This document shows positions 10,735-21,015 of a stretch of 64,000 nucleotides of DNA, in pieces; position 1 is the first letter of the stretch; each line of letters begins with the position of its first letter. The position numbers and the translations under genes were made by a program. This stretch comes from Clusia tigrina (taxonomy: Eukaryota > Arthropoda > Insecta > Diptera > Clusiidae): positions 85,645,570 through 85,709,569 of the forward strand of contig OV050030.1 of NCBI GenBank assembly GCA_920105625.2, written 5' to 3'. The notes under the pieces are model-generated. The model was not told the origin of the DNA, did no database searches, and worked only from the letters and a program-made list of their open reading frames with translations.

Positions 10735-10875
10735 TTTAATATTTTGTATGGTGTTCTTAGTAGTTAAACAATGTATTTTTTGGCGCAGAAACGCATGTAT
10801 TTATGAAGGTCCAAATTCACCAAAAACCGCCACATTTATTATTCTAAGTAGACGCCATCTGGCGTTGAGTTTTTT
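10735..10875. repeat. 141-bp segment X, left of LINE1
   Basis: Begins tttaatattttgtat and ends gagtttttt, directly before the LINE1 sequence. The same 141 bp recur at 12761-12901 directly after the LINE1 poly(A) tail, and again at 37961, 39060, 42759, 46258 and 52220. At 39060 it runs on into the minisatellite without a LINE, which is the empty-site arrangement. Confidence 0.85.
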
Positions 10876-12560
10876 CCTAAAACGGAAGTTATCTATTGCC
10901 AGTGAAAATTTGAGAAAAGCCTTGCGTCTAGAATCAGATCGCTGCCTGGACCAATATATCCAAAACCTTTCTCCGACTGACGTCACCAATTACTCTCTGT
11001 GGAAAGCTGTCAGAGAAATGAAAGCACCTACACGCGGAATTCCACCGATTCGTACAAAAAACGGAAACTGGGCAAGAAGCGATGATGAAAAGTCTGCTGT
11101 TTTCGCCGAACACTTAAGAGATGTTTTTACCCCCAACCCACCTCGCAATATGAATAACCTAATATTAACCCCCACGCCAGATACAACATGCTCGCCTATT
11201 AAATTAAAAACAAAAGAAGTAAGTAATGGGATTAGTAACCTTGCTCTTAACAAAGCTCCAGGACACTTCCTCATTACTGAAAAAATGATCAAGCAGTTAC
11301 CCCATATGGCCATCATCTTACTTACTTCACAATTTAATGGCTTGTTACGCTTAGGATACTTTCCTAATGCCTGGAAAGTAATCACAATGATCCTGAAACC
11401 AGGAAAAGACCCCTCCAAATCGTCATCATATAGACCGATTAGCCTCCTGCCTATCTTATCAAAACTCCGAGAAAGGCTTTTTCTTGCAAAACTAATGCCG
11501 CATATAAACGAAAAACGCACTATTCCCACTCACCAATTTGGCTTCCGCGAACACCATAGTACAATAGAGCAGGTTCATCGAATAGTGAACGAGATAAAAA
11601 ACGCATTCGACAAAAAGCAATATTGTTCAGCCATCTTTTTAGATGTGGCGCAGGCATTGGACAAGGTCTGGCACGAGGGGCTTATTTACAAAATAAAAAA
11701 AACTGTTGCCCACAAAAGTACACGACATATTGGAATCGTATCTGAGGGGCAGAAAGTTCAAGGTAAGGTACAATAATGCTTACTCTAAATGCTTTGACAT
11801 CAAAGCTGGCGTACCACAAGGAAGCGTGCTAGGTCCGGTGTTATATCTACTATTTACCTCAGATCTGCCTACCAATAAATACTTAACAACAGCAACTTTC
11901 GCAGATGATACAGCTATCCTTAGCATTCATCCGAATTCCAAAATCGCATCCCATGACTTAGAAGATCATCTGGTCCTAGTAACAAGTTGGTTGGCTGACT
12001 GGCGAATAAACGTTAATGAATCGAAAGGTACGCATATTTCCTTTACTATAAAAGGTACCTGTCCAGCGATAAAACTCAACAACGTTCCTATTCCTCAAGC
12101 AAAGGAGGTGACGTACCTAGGAATTCATCTTGACTCACGTTTGACATGGAAGCGCCACATCCAAGCCAAAAAAAACAAATGATTGAAAGCAAATAGTCTA
12201 CACTGGCTCATGCACAAAAATTCCAGGTTGAGCCTATAATATAAAACACTGCTGTATAAAGCCATCATAAAACCAATTTGGACTTACGGTAGTCAGTTGT
12301 GGGGCGGCGCAAGCAACTCTAACATAGAACTGATTCAAAGAGCGCAGTCCAAAATTCTAAGAACCATTACTGGTTTATAAAGAATACAAACATTCACAAA
12401 GATCTGAACATTCCGCTCGTAAAAAAGGAAATCTTTGACGCCAGCTTAAAATATGCGTAAAAAATCAAAGAGCACCCAAATCATCTAGCTAGGATACTAG
12501 CATGTAATAGGGTTCCAAGTCGCCTAAATTGAACGAAATCACCAGCACAACTAACATCGA
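10876..12560 (+). pseudogene. LINE1 reverse transcriptase pseudogene
   Basis: The frame to 11776 encodes the fingers and palm with landmarks SSYRPISLLPILSK, HQFGFREHHSTIEQVHR and FLDVAQALDKVWHEG. A shift near 11706-11776 moves the rest into the frame ending at 12182, which has GVPQGSVLGPVLY and the catalytic FADD (TFADDTAIL). A further shift near 12175 and a stop in the thumb leave WTYGSQLWGG in another phase. The same shift near the middle is present in copies II and III, so this is a shared dead ancestor. Family role: copies element RNA into DNA at the target site. Confidence 0.85.
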
Positions 12561-12760
12561 CACCTTAATCATGTACAAACACTAATATAACATTTATTAC
12601 AGTAACTAACATATAACATTGTGATTACTAAAAAGTACTAAGCATTGGCAAGGTGTATTAATATTAATTATTTAGTTTGTAAGATATGCTTACTTATTGT
12701 TAGTCTAAGCTTAGAAGATACAATAAATAAATATATGAAATATAAAAAAAAGAAAAAATA
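10876..12760 (+). mobile_element. LINE1 copy I, 5'-truncated Jockey-clade non-LTR element
   Basis: A 5'-truncated LINE that starts between endonuclease and reverse transcriptase and ends with AATAAATAAATAT and a tract of A (aaaaaaaagaaaaaa) directly before the second X copy. The 3' untranslated region is about 200 bp. It is flanked by two 141-bp copies of X, which look like an unusually long target-site duplication. The reverse transcriptase is closest in appearance to Jockey-clade insect elements. Other copies of the same insertion lie in the later units. Confidence 0.85.
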
Positions 12761-12901
12761 TTTATTATTTTGTATTGTGCCCTTAGTAGTTAAACAATGT
12801 ATGTTTTGGCGCAAAAACGCTGGTATTTATGAAGGTCCAAATTCACTAAAAACCGTCACATTTATTATTCTAAGTAGACGCCATCTGGCGGTGAGTTTTT
12901 T
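12761..12901. repeat. 141-bp segment X, right of LINE1
   Basis: Equal in length to the left copy and differing by scattered substitutions. It abuts the LINE1 A-tract on its left and the 51-bp repeats on its right. Confidence 0.85.
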
Positions 12902-12909
12902 GTTGGAAG

Positions 12910-13050
12910 CTTTTGTGGAAAGCTGTGTTTTGCCTTGTGTCTTTGCTATGATGGAGGGATCTTTTGTGGAAAGCTGTGTTTTGGTTTATGTCTTTGCTAT
13001 GATGGAGGGAGCTTTTGTGGAAAGCTGTGTTTTGGTTTATGTTTTTGCTG
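12910..13050 (+). repeat. 51-bp minisatellite, about 2.8 units
   Basis: Units start cttttgtggaaagctgtg and end gatggaggga. The period is a multiple of three, so in one plus frame each unit reads a 17-residue motif (AFVESCVLVYVFAMMEG). The last unit is cut short by ggaaagaaaa. A 13-bp inverted pair (13195-13207 with 13252-13264) follows. I regard the frame as a by-product of the period, not a shown gene. Confidence 0.85.
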
Positions 13051-13320
13051 GAAAGAAAAATTCACGTTAAGTTGAATGTGAACAATAAAAAGTTTCATAA
13101 AATTTTCTCATACCCCGAACCTGTGTTTGCTTTTCATCAGAACAAGTTTCTAAAAGCAAGAAATTCAAGACAGTTTGGTATTTACTGATCAAATGCGGCT
13201 GCTTTCTGTTTAAATAAAAGCTTATTCAACTCAGATGCGTGTTTACTGATAAGAAAGCAGCTGCGTTAATTTATTATACATACATATGTGACGACGGCAT
13301 TTTGGAAATAAATTGAATAC

Positions 13321-13435
13321 CTTCTTGCCCATCAAGTTGAATGCAGCCTACGTCACAGACGCAACTTGAACAGGTTTTGACAGACAATACATGTGAGAAC
13401 TTGATGGGCAAGAAATTTATCGTGTGGTCGCAGTG
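13321..13435. mobile_element. MITE-B relative, shortened
   Basis: Retains the inverted cores cttgcccatcaagtt and aacttgatgggcaag and a complete right terminus ending in cgcagtg. The interior matches the right half of MITE-B at 788-1182. The outer part of the left end is degraded. Confidence 0.65.
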
Positions 13436-13534
13436 ATAAGTAAATATAATTATGTGGTTTTTTTATATTTTCCACAATAACTTTGAAAATTTAAATAAAA
13501 GTAAAAAAAAAACTAAAATAATTTTAGTAAATAT

Positions 13535-14315
13535 AGGGTGTTTTTTTAGTCGTGTGGTTTTCAATCTGGCAATACTTTTTTTCGGAGTTGGCCTTTTTGA
13601 CAGCTGTCACTTGGTTTATGCTCAGTTTACTTTGCCATTTCACAGAATTGAAGCCGAACGACTATCAAGTGCGTCGCAGGTTGGGTGAATGGGCCCAAAA
13701 CGAGATGGCCACCGATCCTGATTTTCACAAGAAAATTTTGTTAAGCGATGAACATTAATATGCAAAATTGTCGCATTTGGAGTGACGAAAATCCACAAGC
13801 CATTGTTGAGACGCCGTTACATCCTCAAAAAGTCACTGTTTGGTGTGTTCTATGAGCAGAGGAGATCATTGGTCATTATTATTTCAAAAATGAAGTCGGC
13901 CATACTGTTACAGTCAATAGGAAACGCTATAGAGCCATGATTAATGACTTTTTCGTGCCTGTTGTTGATTTGGACCACCTTTGGTTCCAACAAGACGACG
14001 CTACATGCCATACAGCCAACGAAACAATCAATTTATTGAAGGAAAATTTGGTGAGCTCATTATCTCGCGTCGTGGGCCTGTGGCGTAGCCTCCAAGATCG
14101 TGCGATTTAACTCCGCTGGACTATTTTTTGTGGGGTTATGTGAAGTCGCTTGTCTACGCAGATAAGCCCGAGATGATTGACGCCTTGGAAGAGAATCATT
14201 TTTAAAACATAATGGCAAACCCTTATCTTTATAATAAAGCTAAATTCTTAGCCATAACATAAAATTATATGCATTTTATTTCTGCTTGAAAACTACATGT
14301 CTAAAAAAACACCCT
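13535..14315 (+). mobile_element. Tc1/mariner-superfamily element, degenerate copy I
   Basis: Ends are inverted copies of AGGGTGTTTTTTTAG. The interior encodes a transposase lacking its N-terminal DNA-binding region. Recognisable parts are KILLSDE, WFQQD, a CDLTP-type third acidic site and LWGYVKSLVYADKPE. This copy has deletions after LLSDE, around the second acidic residue and before the C-terminus, besides the TGA at 13853-13855 shared with the other copies. It cannot make transposase. Confidence 0.82.
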
Positions 14316-14611
14316 TTATAATTATTTGTTTTTTTTATTTTCTACAGAATTTTGAAAATGTTATTATGTCGATGGCATTGTTAAACATAATAAAAACTTG
14401 TTCTTATCAATGTATGTAAATTAGATAACAATATGAAAAATTAACCTAATCACAATGCATATTAACATAATCATTTAATTTCAAGTTTCATAAATTTTGT
14501 ATTTTTAAATATTAACAAATAAATAAATATGAAAAAAAATGTTTCCTATCATACCAGTCTCACAATCATGACCTAATGTGAAATGCTTTCTTTGTAAATC
14601 TTCTCTTTGAG

Positions 14612-14754
14612 CCGAGCCGCCCTATGTGGTCTAGTGGTAAGCAAGCTAGATTCACACCTCTAGGGCCGTAGGTTCCAATCCTGCACCGAACGCCTGAACG
14701 CCTCTGTAGCTAGTACTCATTCCACCAAAACCATGCAGTCAAAATAGATTTTGG

Positions 14755-14790
<36 letters not shown>

Positions 14791-14797
14791 TAATTAA
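14612..14797 (+). mobile_element. tRNA-derived SINE, copy I
   Basis: A pol III A box (tggtctagtgg, 14627-14637) and B box (ggttccaatcc, 14671-14681) sit in a 70-bp tRNA-like head with a ttcac anticodon-loop-like stretch, most like tRNA-Glu. An unrelated body of about 70 bp and an (AAT)n tail follow. The element is bounded by the 10-bp duplication tctctttgag (14602-14611 and 14798-14807), as expected for LINE-driven insertion. The second copy is at 54268-54483. Confidence 0.85.
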
Positions 14798-14807
14798 TCT
14801 CTTTGAG

Positions 14808-15202
14808 TCGAAGGATATCTGAAGAATTGTTTTTCATTTTTGTCTTCTTGTAAATATAAATAGCACTATTTCATTAATAAATTTTATTTTTGTTATATTT
14901 TATTTCATTCGAAATATAAATTCGCTAATAAAATGTATTAAAGTTTTATTACTTTTTTTGTACACACAGTTTCTTAGTTATAAAATTTAATTTATCCCTT
15001 TTTTGTGAATTTTCGAACGCTGAATTAATCCATTTACTCACCACTAACAATGATTGGTTATAAATTACCGAACAAGGTGAAATTACTTACATGGTGGCTG
15101 CAAGGTGAATTTCATACCTCCGGAATTGTCAAACATAAGCAATGTGCGATCAAAACAAACGAAATTGAGTGGAATGGTAGAATACAGAAAAGCTGCATAA
15201 TG
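14808..15202. repeat. End of macro-repeat unit 1
   Basis: Noncoding; matches 54494-54772 except for a stretch near 15000-15120 that is missing there. It leads into the next R0 start. I see nothing functional in it. Confidence 0.7.
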
Positions 15203-15256
15203 TAGTACACAATTTATATAAAATATATTTAATAGTTAAATAGACTCATAATTTCT
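15203..15256. repeat. R0 start of the short unit
   Basis: Repeats the tacacaatttatataaaat opening. It is interrupted after aatttct by a solo LTR. Confidence 0.75.
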
Positions 15257-16202
15257 TGTTACCGCACCACTAGAATGATGCAGTGTGGTGGCCACGGCTA
15301 GCTCACAGCAATGGTCGTGGTCCTTAAACCGCCACACTGCATCGGGTGGGACAACACTACAAAAAAAAACTTCAACTCACCATTTCTGCCGGTTCTCACC
15401 GGGCATCCTCCTCCACGACGACAAGCGAGCCCGCCCCATATTTGCCGCCTTAGCCTAACATTTTCAACATAAATTTACACATAACTGAACAGTCTACTTG
15501 CACTTAAATAAATAACATACATATACGCGTATACTTAATAACTTAAATAAATATATACTTATCTCTAGGGGGCGGGCGGCAGCCTCCTTTTTTCTCCGAT
15601 TCTCGAATGGGATGGGCCGGAAACAATCAGTTATCCCTCTTATGGGATGGGCCGGAAACAAGCAGTTATGGATCTATTCAGCACAATCAATAAACAAGGT
15701 AAACTTCCTAACGTCAACTCTTTAAACTAAACTAACACTTTAAATTGATTCAAAAATTTAACGTTTCTTTTCTAGACATGTACATTGTAATTGAATTCAA
15801 AAATTTTTTGGAATCTTTCACACTTTAAATATATCCGAATAAATAACAGGACCAACGGACGAGACGAGAGACAATCCACACAAAATCAGACCTGCACCGA
15901 TGAACATCTGCAGTAGACTGCCTTAAATGATATTTTTTTCTTCTCTCCTGAAACCGTATCTTTTCCATTTTCTCGGCCTCTTCCGCTATTCCATCATTGA
16001 CCGCTCCAGCGGTCGCGTCGATCAGTTACTTTTCTTTGGAATTTTTACTATTCTGAGGCAGCGCCATCTGTACCTCAGAATCGTCTGGTAGGTTTTAGCC
16101 TGGCCGCATTCACTAGTAAAGCGGACAAGTGGAAGGAACAAAAGAAGGAGAGAAGCAAAACAAACATATAGACGGTAGATGCCAAAAACAACGATCGCAA
16201 CA
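15257..16202 (-). mobile_element. Solo LTR of a long-LTR retrotransposon, internally shortened
   Basis: Begins TGTTACCGCACC, ends CGCAACA, and is flanked by TTCT on both sides (15253-15256 and 16203-16206). It matches 55415-56452. In that second locus the LTR seems to run on to 57070, where ..ATCCCAACA meets a polypurine tract, so the full LTR is about 1.65 kb. The present copy joins the two at a shared TGTTG (minus strand), most simply by an internal deletion between short direct repeats. Confidence 0.75.
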
Positions 16203-16568
16203 TTCTTCATAATTTTCAAACATCACAAAAATAACAATTAAAAACTCTTATTCACTCAAATCAAAAGTCTATTTCCAATTGTTTGCATATTAGTTTTGAT
16301 CGCATTTTTCTATAATTTCAATTTTGATAGGTAATGAGGGAAAATTGATTCAAAAAAATTTGTTCTTGCTGCCACCATATAAGTAAATTAACTTTGTTAC
16401 CGAACTTTAAGAAACAGAGAGAAATTGTCACAATGTTGAATTTACTAACTGCTAGGTGAATTTCGAACCTCCGGTATTGTAAAATATAAGCAATGCACGA
16501 TTAAATTCTGTTCGAAATAAACGAAATTGAGAGAAATGGAGAAATACATGAGCTGCTTCAAGTGGTAC
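16203..16568. repeat. R0/unit-end sequence of the short unit
   Basis: Noncoding. Its first part resembles R0 but, where TIR-A sits in the other units, it reads on through ccaccatataagtaaattaac, the apparent empty site. Its last part resembles 15040-15200. Confidence 0.65.
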
Positions 16569-16780
16569 TGTCATAGTATAGAAAGATCTGGCATCACTCA
16601 AAAACATGAATTACAAAATGGAAGTGTGGCAATCACATGAATGAGACTAACGATTGCATCAGCCAAACTGAAGTAAAACCAACGTGATTTTTCATAACAA
16701 AATCTTGACTACCCTCTATTAAATAAACATCTCTATAAGTATACATTTAAATATATCCTTGTTTTATTAACACTATAACA
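16569..16780 (+). repeat. Gypsy-2 5' LTR
   Basis: TGTCATAG...ATAACA. It ends directly before the primer-binding site. Confidence 0.95.
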
Positions 16781-16797
16781 TGGTGTCAGATGTGGGA
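16781..16797 (+). promoter_or_regulatory. Gypsy-2 primer-binding site
   Basis: TGGTGTCAGATGTGGGA directly follows the LTR; complementary in type to a tRNA-Leu 3' end. Confidence 0.8.
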
Positions 16798-16843
16798 AAA
16801 TTTTTAGAAAAATTTTAATACCTACTGTAAAAACAACAGTAAA

Positions 16844-19800
16844 ATGAGTGAAGTAGCAGAATTAAAACAACAGATTGCGTCCTTACGGGCAGAAATTAAT
16901 AAGGCATCAATTAGAATTACACAGCCGACTCAAAGTGTTCTGCCACAAATACCACTACCGGGACCACTAAAGATAGGAGATGGGGACATAAGTGAAAATT
17001 TTAAATACTTCAAACAACAATGGGAGAACTATTTAACAGCAACAGGTTTAGTCTCACAAGCTGAAGAGGCCAAAAAGGCAATTTTGTTAACAGCCATCGG
17101 TGATGAGGCATTTAGAAGATACACCAATATGCCAATAAAAGATGAGGATAGACGAACCGTAAGTGGTCTATTAAACGAGCTAGAAAAAAATCTAACACCA
17201 ACACTCAACAAAAGATATATTAGAGCTGTATTTAACATGGCCAAACAAGACCCGGAAGAGTCATATGACGAGTATTTCAACAGATTGAGGAGTCTTATAA
17301 AGAATGCACAATATGGTCCACTAGAGGAAGACCTCCTACTCGACAAGATAATATGTTCTATCAAAGACCCTGATCTAAAGCAAAAACTATGGCTCGACAA
17401 CAACATAACTTTGACAAAGGCTATTGAAATATGCAGATCAAAGGAAACTACGGAACAACAGCTACGTGGTATAGAGAACAAACAATTTGATATAAACAAG
17501 CTACAACAGATACCAGATAGAGCCAGAAATCAACAACAAAAACAAAATAGATTTGCAAACAAATTATGCAAATTTTGTGGCAACGAATATCACAACACAT
17601 TGGAACAGTGTCCGGCTAGAAAATTAACATGCCATAAATGTAATAGAAGAGGTCATTACGCTCGAGTTTGCATGTCAGCTTATAACAACAACAAACAAGG
17701 CCACAATGCAAGGGCAATCAAAGAGGTGGTAACATCAACCAATAGTGACGAGGAAACATCAGAAATAGACGAAGAATTTGTACTGAACACCGCATTAAAC
17801 AACAACAGCAAAGGACTTTACTTGGAACTGAAGATTTACAACAACAACAACGTTGCGTATCATACAAAATGTCAGCTTGATACCGGCGCAACCTGTAACA
17901 TCATAGGAATCAACAATTTGAAGGAGATAGAAGCAAAACCAACAATTAACAAGACGCAAACGAAGCTTAGAACCATAGAAGGAACGCAAATTACACCAAT
18001 CGGAACAAAGCAGTTGAAAATCGAGAGGAACAGGGCTGAGTATATATTATTATTTTACATAATAGAAAATAATCACTGTCCTTTACTCTCATTACAAACA
18101 TGTCAATCGTTGAAGCTCATAGAATTATGTAAAAAGGTTGAAAGTCACTCTGCCGAACAGGAACAAGCTTATAAAATCATTAACAGATATGACGATGCAT
18201 TTCAAGGTCTAGGCAAACTGAAAGGCAACATAACATTGGAAATAGACAACAGCATAACACCCAAAAATGAGCCTCCAAGAAGAATACCTATAGCATTACG
18301 AGAACAGCTGAGGGAAACACTGAAAGAAATGGAGAACATGAAGGTCATAGTTAGAGAACCAGAACATACCAATTGGACGAGTAATATGGTACTAGTGAAG
18401 AAAAATGACAAACTAAGAGTATGCATCGATCCAAAGGGTTTAAACGAAGCTCTCAAAGATGTAAAGTACCAGCTTCCCACGGTAGAGGAAATTCTAACCG
18501 AATTAGCAGATGCCAAGATATTTTCCATACTGGATGCTAAACATGGTTTTTGGCAACTCGAATTGGATAAAGCAAGCAGTAAATTAACATCATTTTGGAC
18601 ACCCTTTGGTAAATATCGATTTAACCGTGTACCCTTCGGAATAAAGCCAGCAATGGAAATATTCCAAATTCGGCAAAATCAGGTTATAGCTGGATTGAAA
18701 GGCGTAGTTTGTATAGCTGACGATATTTTAGTATTTGGAAAGGGTTATACCAAAAGTGAGGCAATTGAGAACCATAACGAAAATTTAGACAAATTATTAC
18801 AACGTCTACGTGAAGAAAACTTGAAAATTAACAAGACGAAGATGAAAGTATGTCAGGAGAAAGTAAAATTTTTTGGACACGTCCTAATCAACGAGGGATT
18901 AAAACCCGATCCGGACAAAATAAGTGCCATAATAAACATGCCATCACCTAACGATAAAAAGGATACCCTACGATTCCTGGGACTTGTAACATACGTGAGT
19001 AAGTTTATACCTAATATGTCAGAAGTAACCGAACCCTTAAGAAGAGTTACACATGTAAAGACAAATTTTGAGTGGAGGGCAGAACAGGAGGAAGCATTTA
19101 AAAAGCTAAAAAAACTAATAACGGAAACTCCTGTATTACAATACTACAATACAAGGAAACCGGTTGTAATACAGACGGACGCATCATCGTTTGCGCTTGG
19201 TTGTACTTTATTACAAGATGATCATCCCATAATATATGCTTCAAAGACCCTGACACCAACACAACGAAACTATGCTCAGATAGAAAAAGAGATGTTAGCA
19301 GTGCTATTTGCGTGTAAACGATTTGACCAATACATTTGTGGAAGGAAGAACGTAACAATAGAAACCGATCATTCTCCTTTGGTAAACATTTTTAGAAAAC
19401 CATTACTCAAAACACCGAAAAGGTTACAGTCCATGATTTTGGCATTACAACGTTACAATTTCAACATTAAATATACGAAGGGAAGCGAAATGTATATTGC
19501 CGATACTCTATCTCGAGCACCGTGTCAATTGGAGAAATCACTCGACATATACAACATTGAGATGGAATTAGAACAGCTAAATGAATGCAGTGACGTCGAC
19601 GAAAAGCGAATATGTTTGACAACGATTAACAAAATTAAACAGGCAACATCTTGCGACAACATTATGAAAACCCTTATGGCAACAATAAGAGAAGGTTGGC
19701 CTGAAGACAAAACTAATGTAAATGAAAATATAAAGCAATACTGGAATATAAGAGACGAGCTCGTCATCAACAGCGATTTGATTTTTAAAGGAAACCGATT

Positions 19801-20620
19801 ACTCGTACCACAGCAAATGCGACGTGAAATATTAAGCAGATTACATCAACCCCATTTGGGCATTGAATCAACATTAAAATTGGCAAGGGAAACGGTGTAC
19901 TGGCGAGGAATAACAGACGAAATTAAACAGATGCTACAAGGATGTGATATATGCAACATATATGCAAGGAAACAACAAAGAGAAGCCCTAGTTATACCAG
20001 AAATTCCAACAACACCTTTCGAAATTATATCTATGGATGTATGTGAACTTCAAGTTAAAGGCAAAACTCGATATTTCCTGATAACAGTAGACCATTACTC
20101 CGACTTTTTTGAAATCTACGAAATAAACAATTTATCAGCAAAGACAACTATAAACACATGTAGAAAAAACTTCAGCAGATACGGTATACCCATGAAGGTG
20201 ATTACGGACAATGGAACAAATTTTGTCAACTCCGAGTTCAAAAATTTTACAATAGAGTGGGAGTTTGACCATCGAACATCTAGCCCTCACCATCAACAGG
20301 CGAATGGCAAAGCTGAAGCGGCTGTAAAAATTGCAAAACATTTCCTGAAAAAAGCAGTGGCTTCAAACACAGATCTTTACAAAGCATTGCTCTTATGGAG
20401 GAATACCCCAAATAAAATTGGTTCCAGCCCGGCTAAACGATTGTTTTGTAGATGGTTGCGATGTAACTTACCATCATCGAATTTAAATCTCGAAATAGTA
20501 CAAAACGTACCTAAACAAATTGAACAACAACGCCAATATAACAAGAAATATTTCGATCGTGGAACACGCAAGCACAGCAAATTGAAAGAAGGTGACCAGG
20601 TATTTATTAAACAAAATTAA
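16844..20620 (+). CDS. Gypsy-2 Gag-Pol polyprotein, 1258 codons to an in-frame TAA
   Basis: The first ATG after the primer site (context aaaATGAGTG) opens one frame with all domains. Gag has an N-terminal coiled-coil-like stretch and two zinc knuckles near residues 242-276 (CKFCGNEYH and CHKCNRRGHYARVC). The aspartic protease active site LDTGA is at about 345-348. Reverse transcriptase has IADD at 624-627. RNase H has TDASS near 778. Integrase has a His-Cys zinc domain near 1000-1040 and a D-D-E core at about 1066, 1121 and 1157. The encoded polyprotein would package, copy and integrate the element. The frame stops at TAA 20618-20620, in the integrase tail, with homologous sequence continuing in phase. 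Confidence 0.93.
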   Translation: MSEVAELKQQIASLRAEINKASIRITQPTQSVLPQIPLPGPLKIGDGDISENFKYFKQQWENYLTATGLVSQAEEAKKAILLTAIGDEAFRRYTNMPIKDEDRRTVSGLLNELEKNLTPTLNKRYIRAVFNMAKQDPEESYDEYFNRLRSLIKNAQYGPLEEDLLLDKIICSIKDPDLKQKLWLDNNITLTKAIEICRSKETTEQQLRGIENKQFDINKLQQIPDRARNQQQKQNRFANKLCKFCGNEYHNTLEQCPARKLTCHKCNRRGHYARVCMSAYNNNKQGHNARAIKEVVTSTNSDEETSEIDEEFVLNTALNNNSKGLYLELKIYNNNNVAYHTKCQLDTGATCNIIGINNLKEIEAKPTINKTQTKLRTIEGTQITPIGTKQLKIERNRAEYILLFYIIENNHCPLLSLQTCQSLKLIELCKKVESHSAEQEQAYKIINRYDDAFQGLGKLKGNITLEIDNSITPKNEPPRRIPIALREQLRETLKEMENMKVIVREPEHTNWTSNMVLVKKNDKLRVCIDPKGLNEALKDVKYQLPTVEEILTELADAKIFSILDAKHGFWQLELDKASSKLTSFWTPFGKYRFNRVPFGIKPAMEIFQIRQNQVIAGLKGVVCIADDILVFGKGYTKSEAIENHNENLDKLLQRLREENLKINKTKMKVCQEKVKFFGHVLINEGLKPDPDKISAIINMPSPNDKKDTLRFLGLVTYVSKFIPNMSEVTEPLRRVTHVKTNFEWRAEQEEAFKKLKKLITETPVLQYYNTRKPVVIQTDASSFALGCTLLQDDHPIIYASKTLTPTQRNYAQIEKEMLAVLFACKRFDQYICGRKNVTIETDHSPLVNIFRKPLLKTPKRLQSMILALQRYNFNIKYTKGSEMYIADTLSRAPCQLEKSLDIYNIEMELEQLNECSDVDEKRICLTTINKIKQATSCDNIMKTLMATIREGWPEDKTNVNENIKQYWNIRDELVINSDLIFKGNRLLVPQQMRREILSRLHQPHLGIESTLKLARETVYWRGITDEIKQMLQGCDICNIYARKQQREALVIPEIPTTPFEIISMDVCELQVKGKTRYFLITVDHYSDFFEIYEINNLSAKTTINTCRKNFSRYGIPMKVITDNGTNFVNSEFKNFTIEWEFDHRTSSPHHQQANGKAEAAVKIAKHFLKKAVASNTDLYKALLLWRNTPNKIGSSPAKRLFCRWLRCNLPSSNLNLEIVQNVPKQIEQQRQYNKKYFDRGTRKHSKLKEGDQVFIKQN

Positions 20621-20995
20621 AATGAAAACTGGGTGAAGGGCAGAATTGAACAAAAAGCTGCAGACCGATCATATATAGTGAGAGCTGACCAAGGAAGGTA
20701 CAGGCGAAACACCATCCACATAATGAAGCCGAAATCAATATCATCTAACTCGGAACAACGGGACATAAGAAAAGACTTGACTTCAGGATCAGAATACGAA
20801 TCTGACATCATACAGAGTGAACAGTTACAACAGTTACCAGTTGAACCTCAAACCCATCAGTCAGATGAAACATCTATCGGAGATCACCGCGATTCGGAAA
20901 ATGTGGATTCACAACACCAACAAAATCATCCCATACAAAGAGCTAGAAGAGAAACTAAACTACCACGACGATTGGACGATTATGAAGTTTACTAA
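20621..20995 (+). pseudogene. Gypsy-2 integrase C-terminal tail beyond the stop
   Basis: Directly in phase with the frame before it, starting with NENWVKGRIEQ, the body of the GPY/F-like domain. An acidic and polar tail with RRETKLPRRLDDYEVY at its end follows. The single TAA is the only interruption over 4.1 kb, so it is either one recent nonsense change or a readthrough site. There is no sign of a separate start codon with good context. The frame closes 20 bp before the 3' LTR. Confidence 0.8.
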
Positions 20996-21006
20996 TATTT
21001 ATAAAA

Positions 21007-21015
21007 CAAAGGGGA
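21007..21015 (+). other. Gypsy-2 polypurine tract
   Basis: caaagggga directly before the 3' LTR; primes plus-strand DNA in this family. Confidence 0.8.

Noticed and set aside
12910..13050. CRISPR-like array
   Set aside because: Direct 51-bp tandem units without spacers in a eukaryotic repeat; it is a minisatellite.
12645..13070. A secreted or membrane repeat protein (17-residue repeats)
   Set aside because: The frame crosses LINE1 3' end, segment X and minisatellite; copy IIIb has a stop. Period divisible by three is enough to explain it.
14618..14690. A functional tRNA gene
   Set aside because: The A and B boxes are good, but acceptor and anticodon stems do not pair properly, and the body, AAT tail and 10-bp target duplications make it a SINE head.
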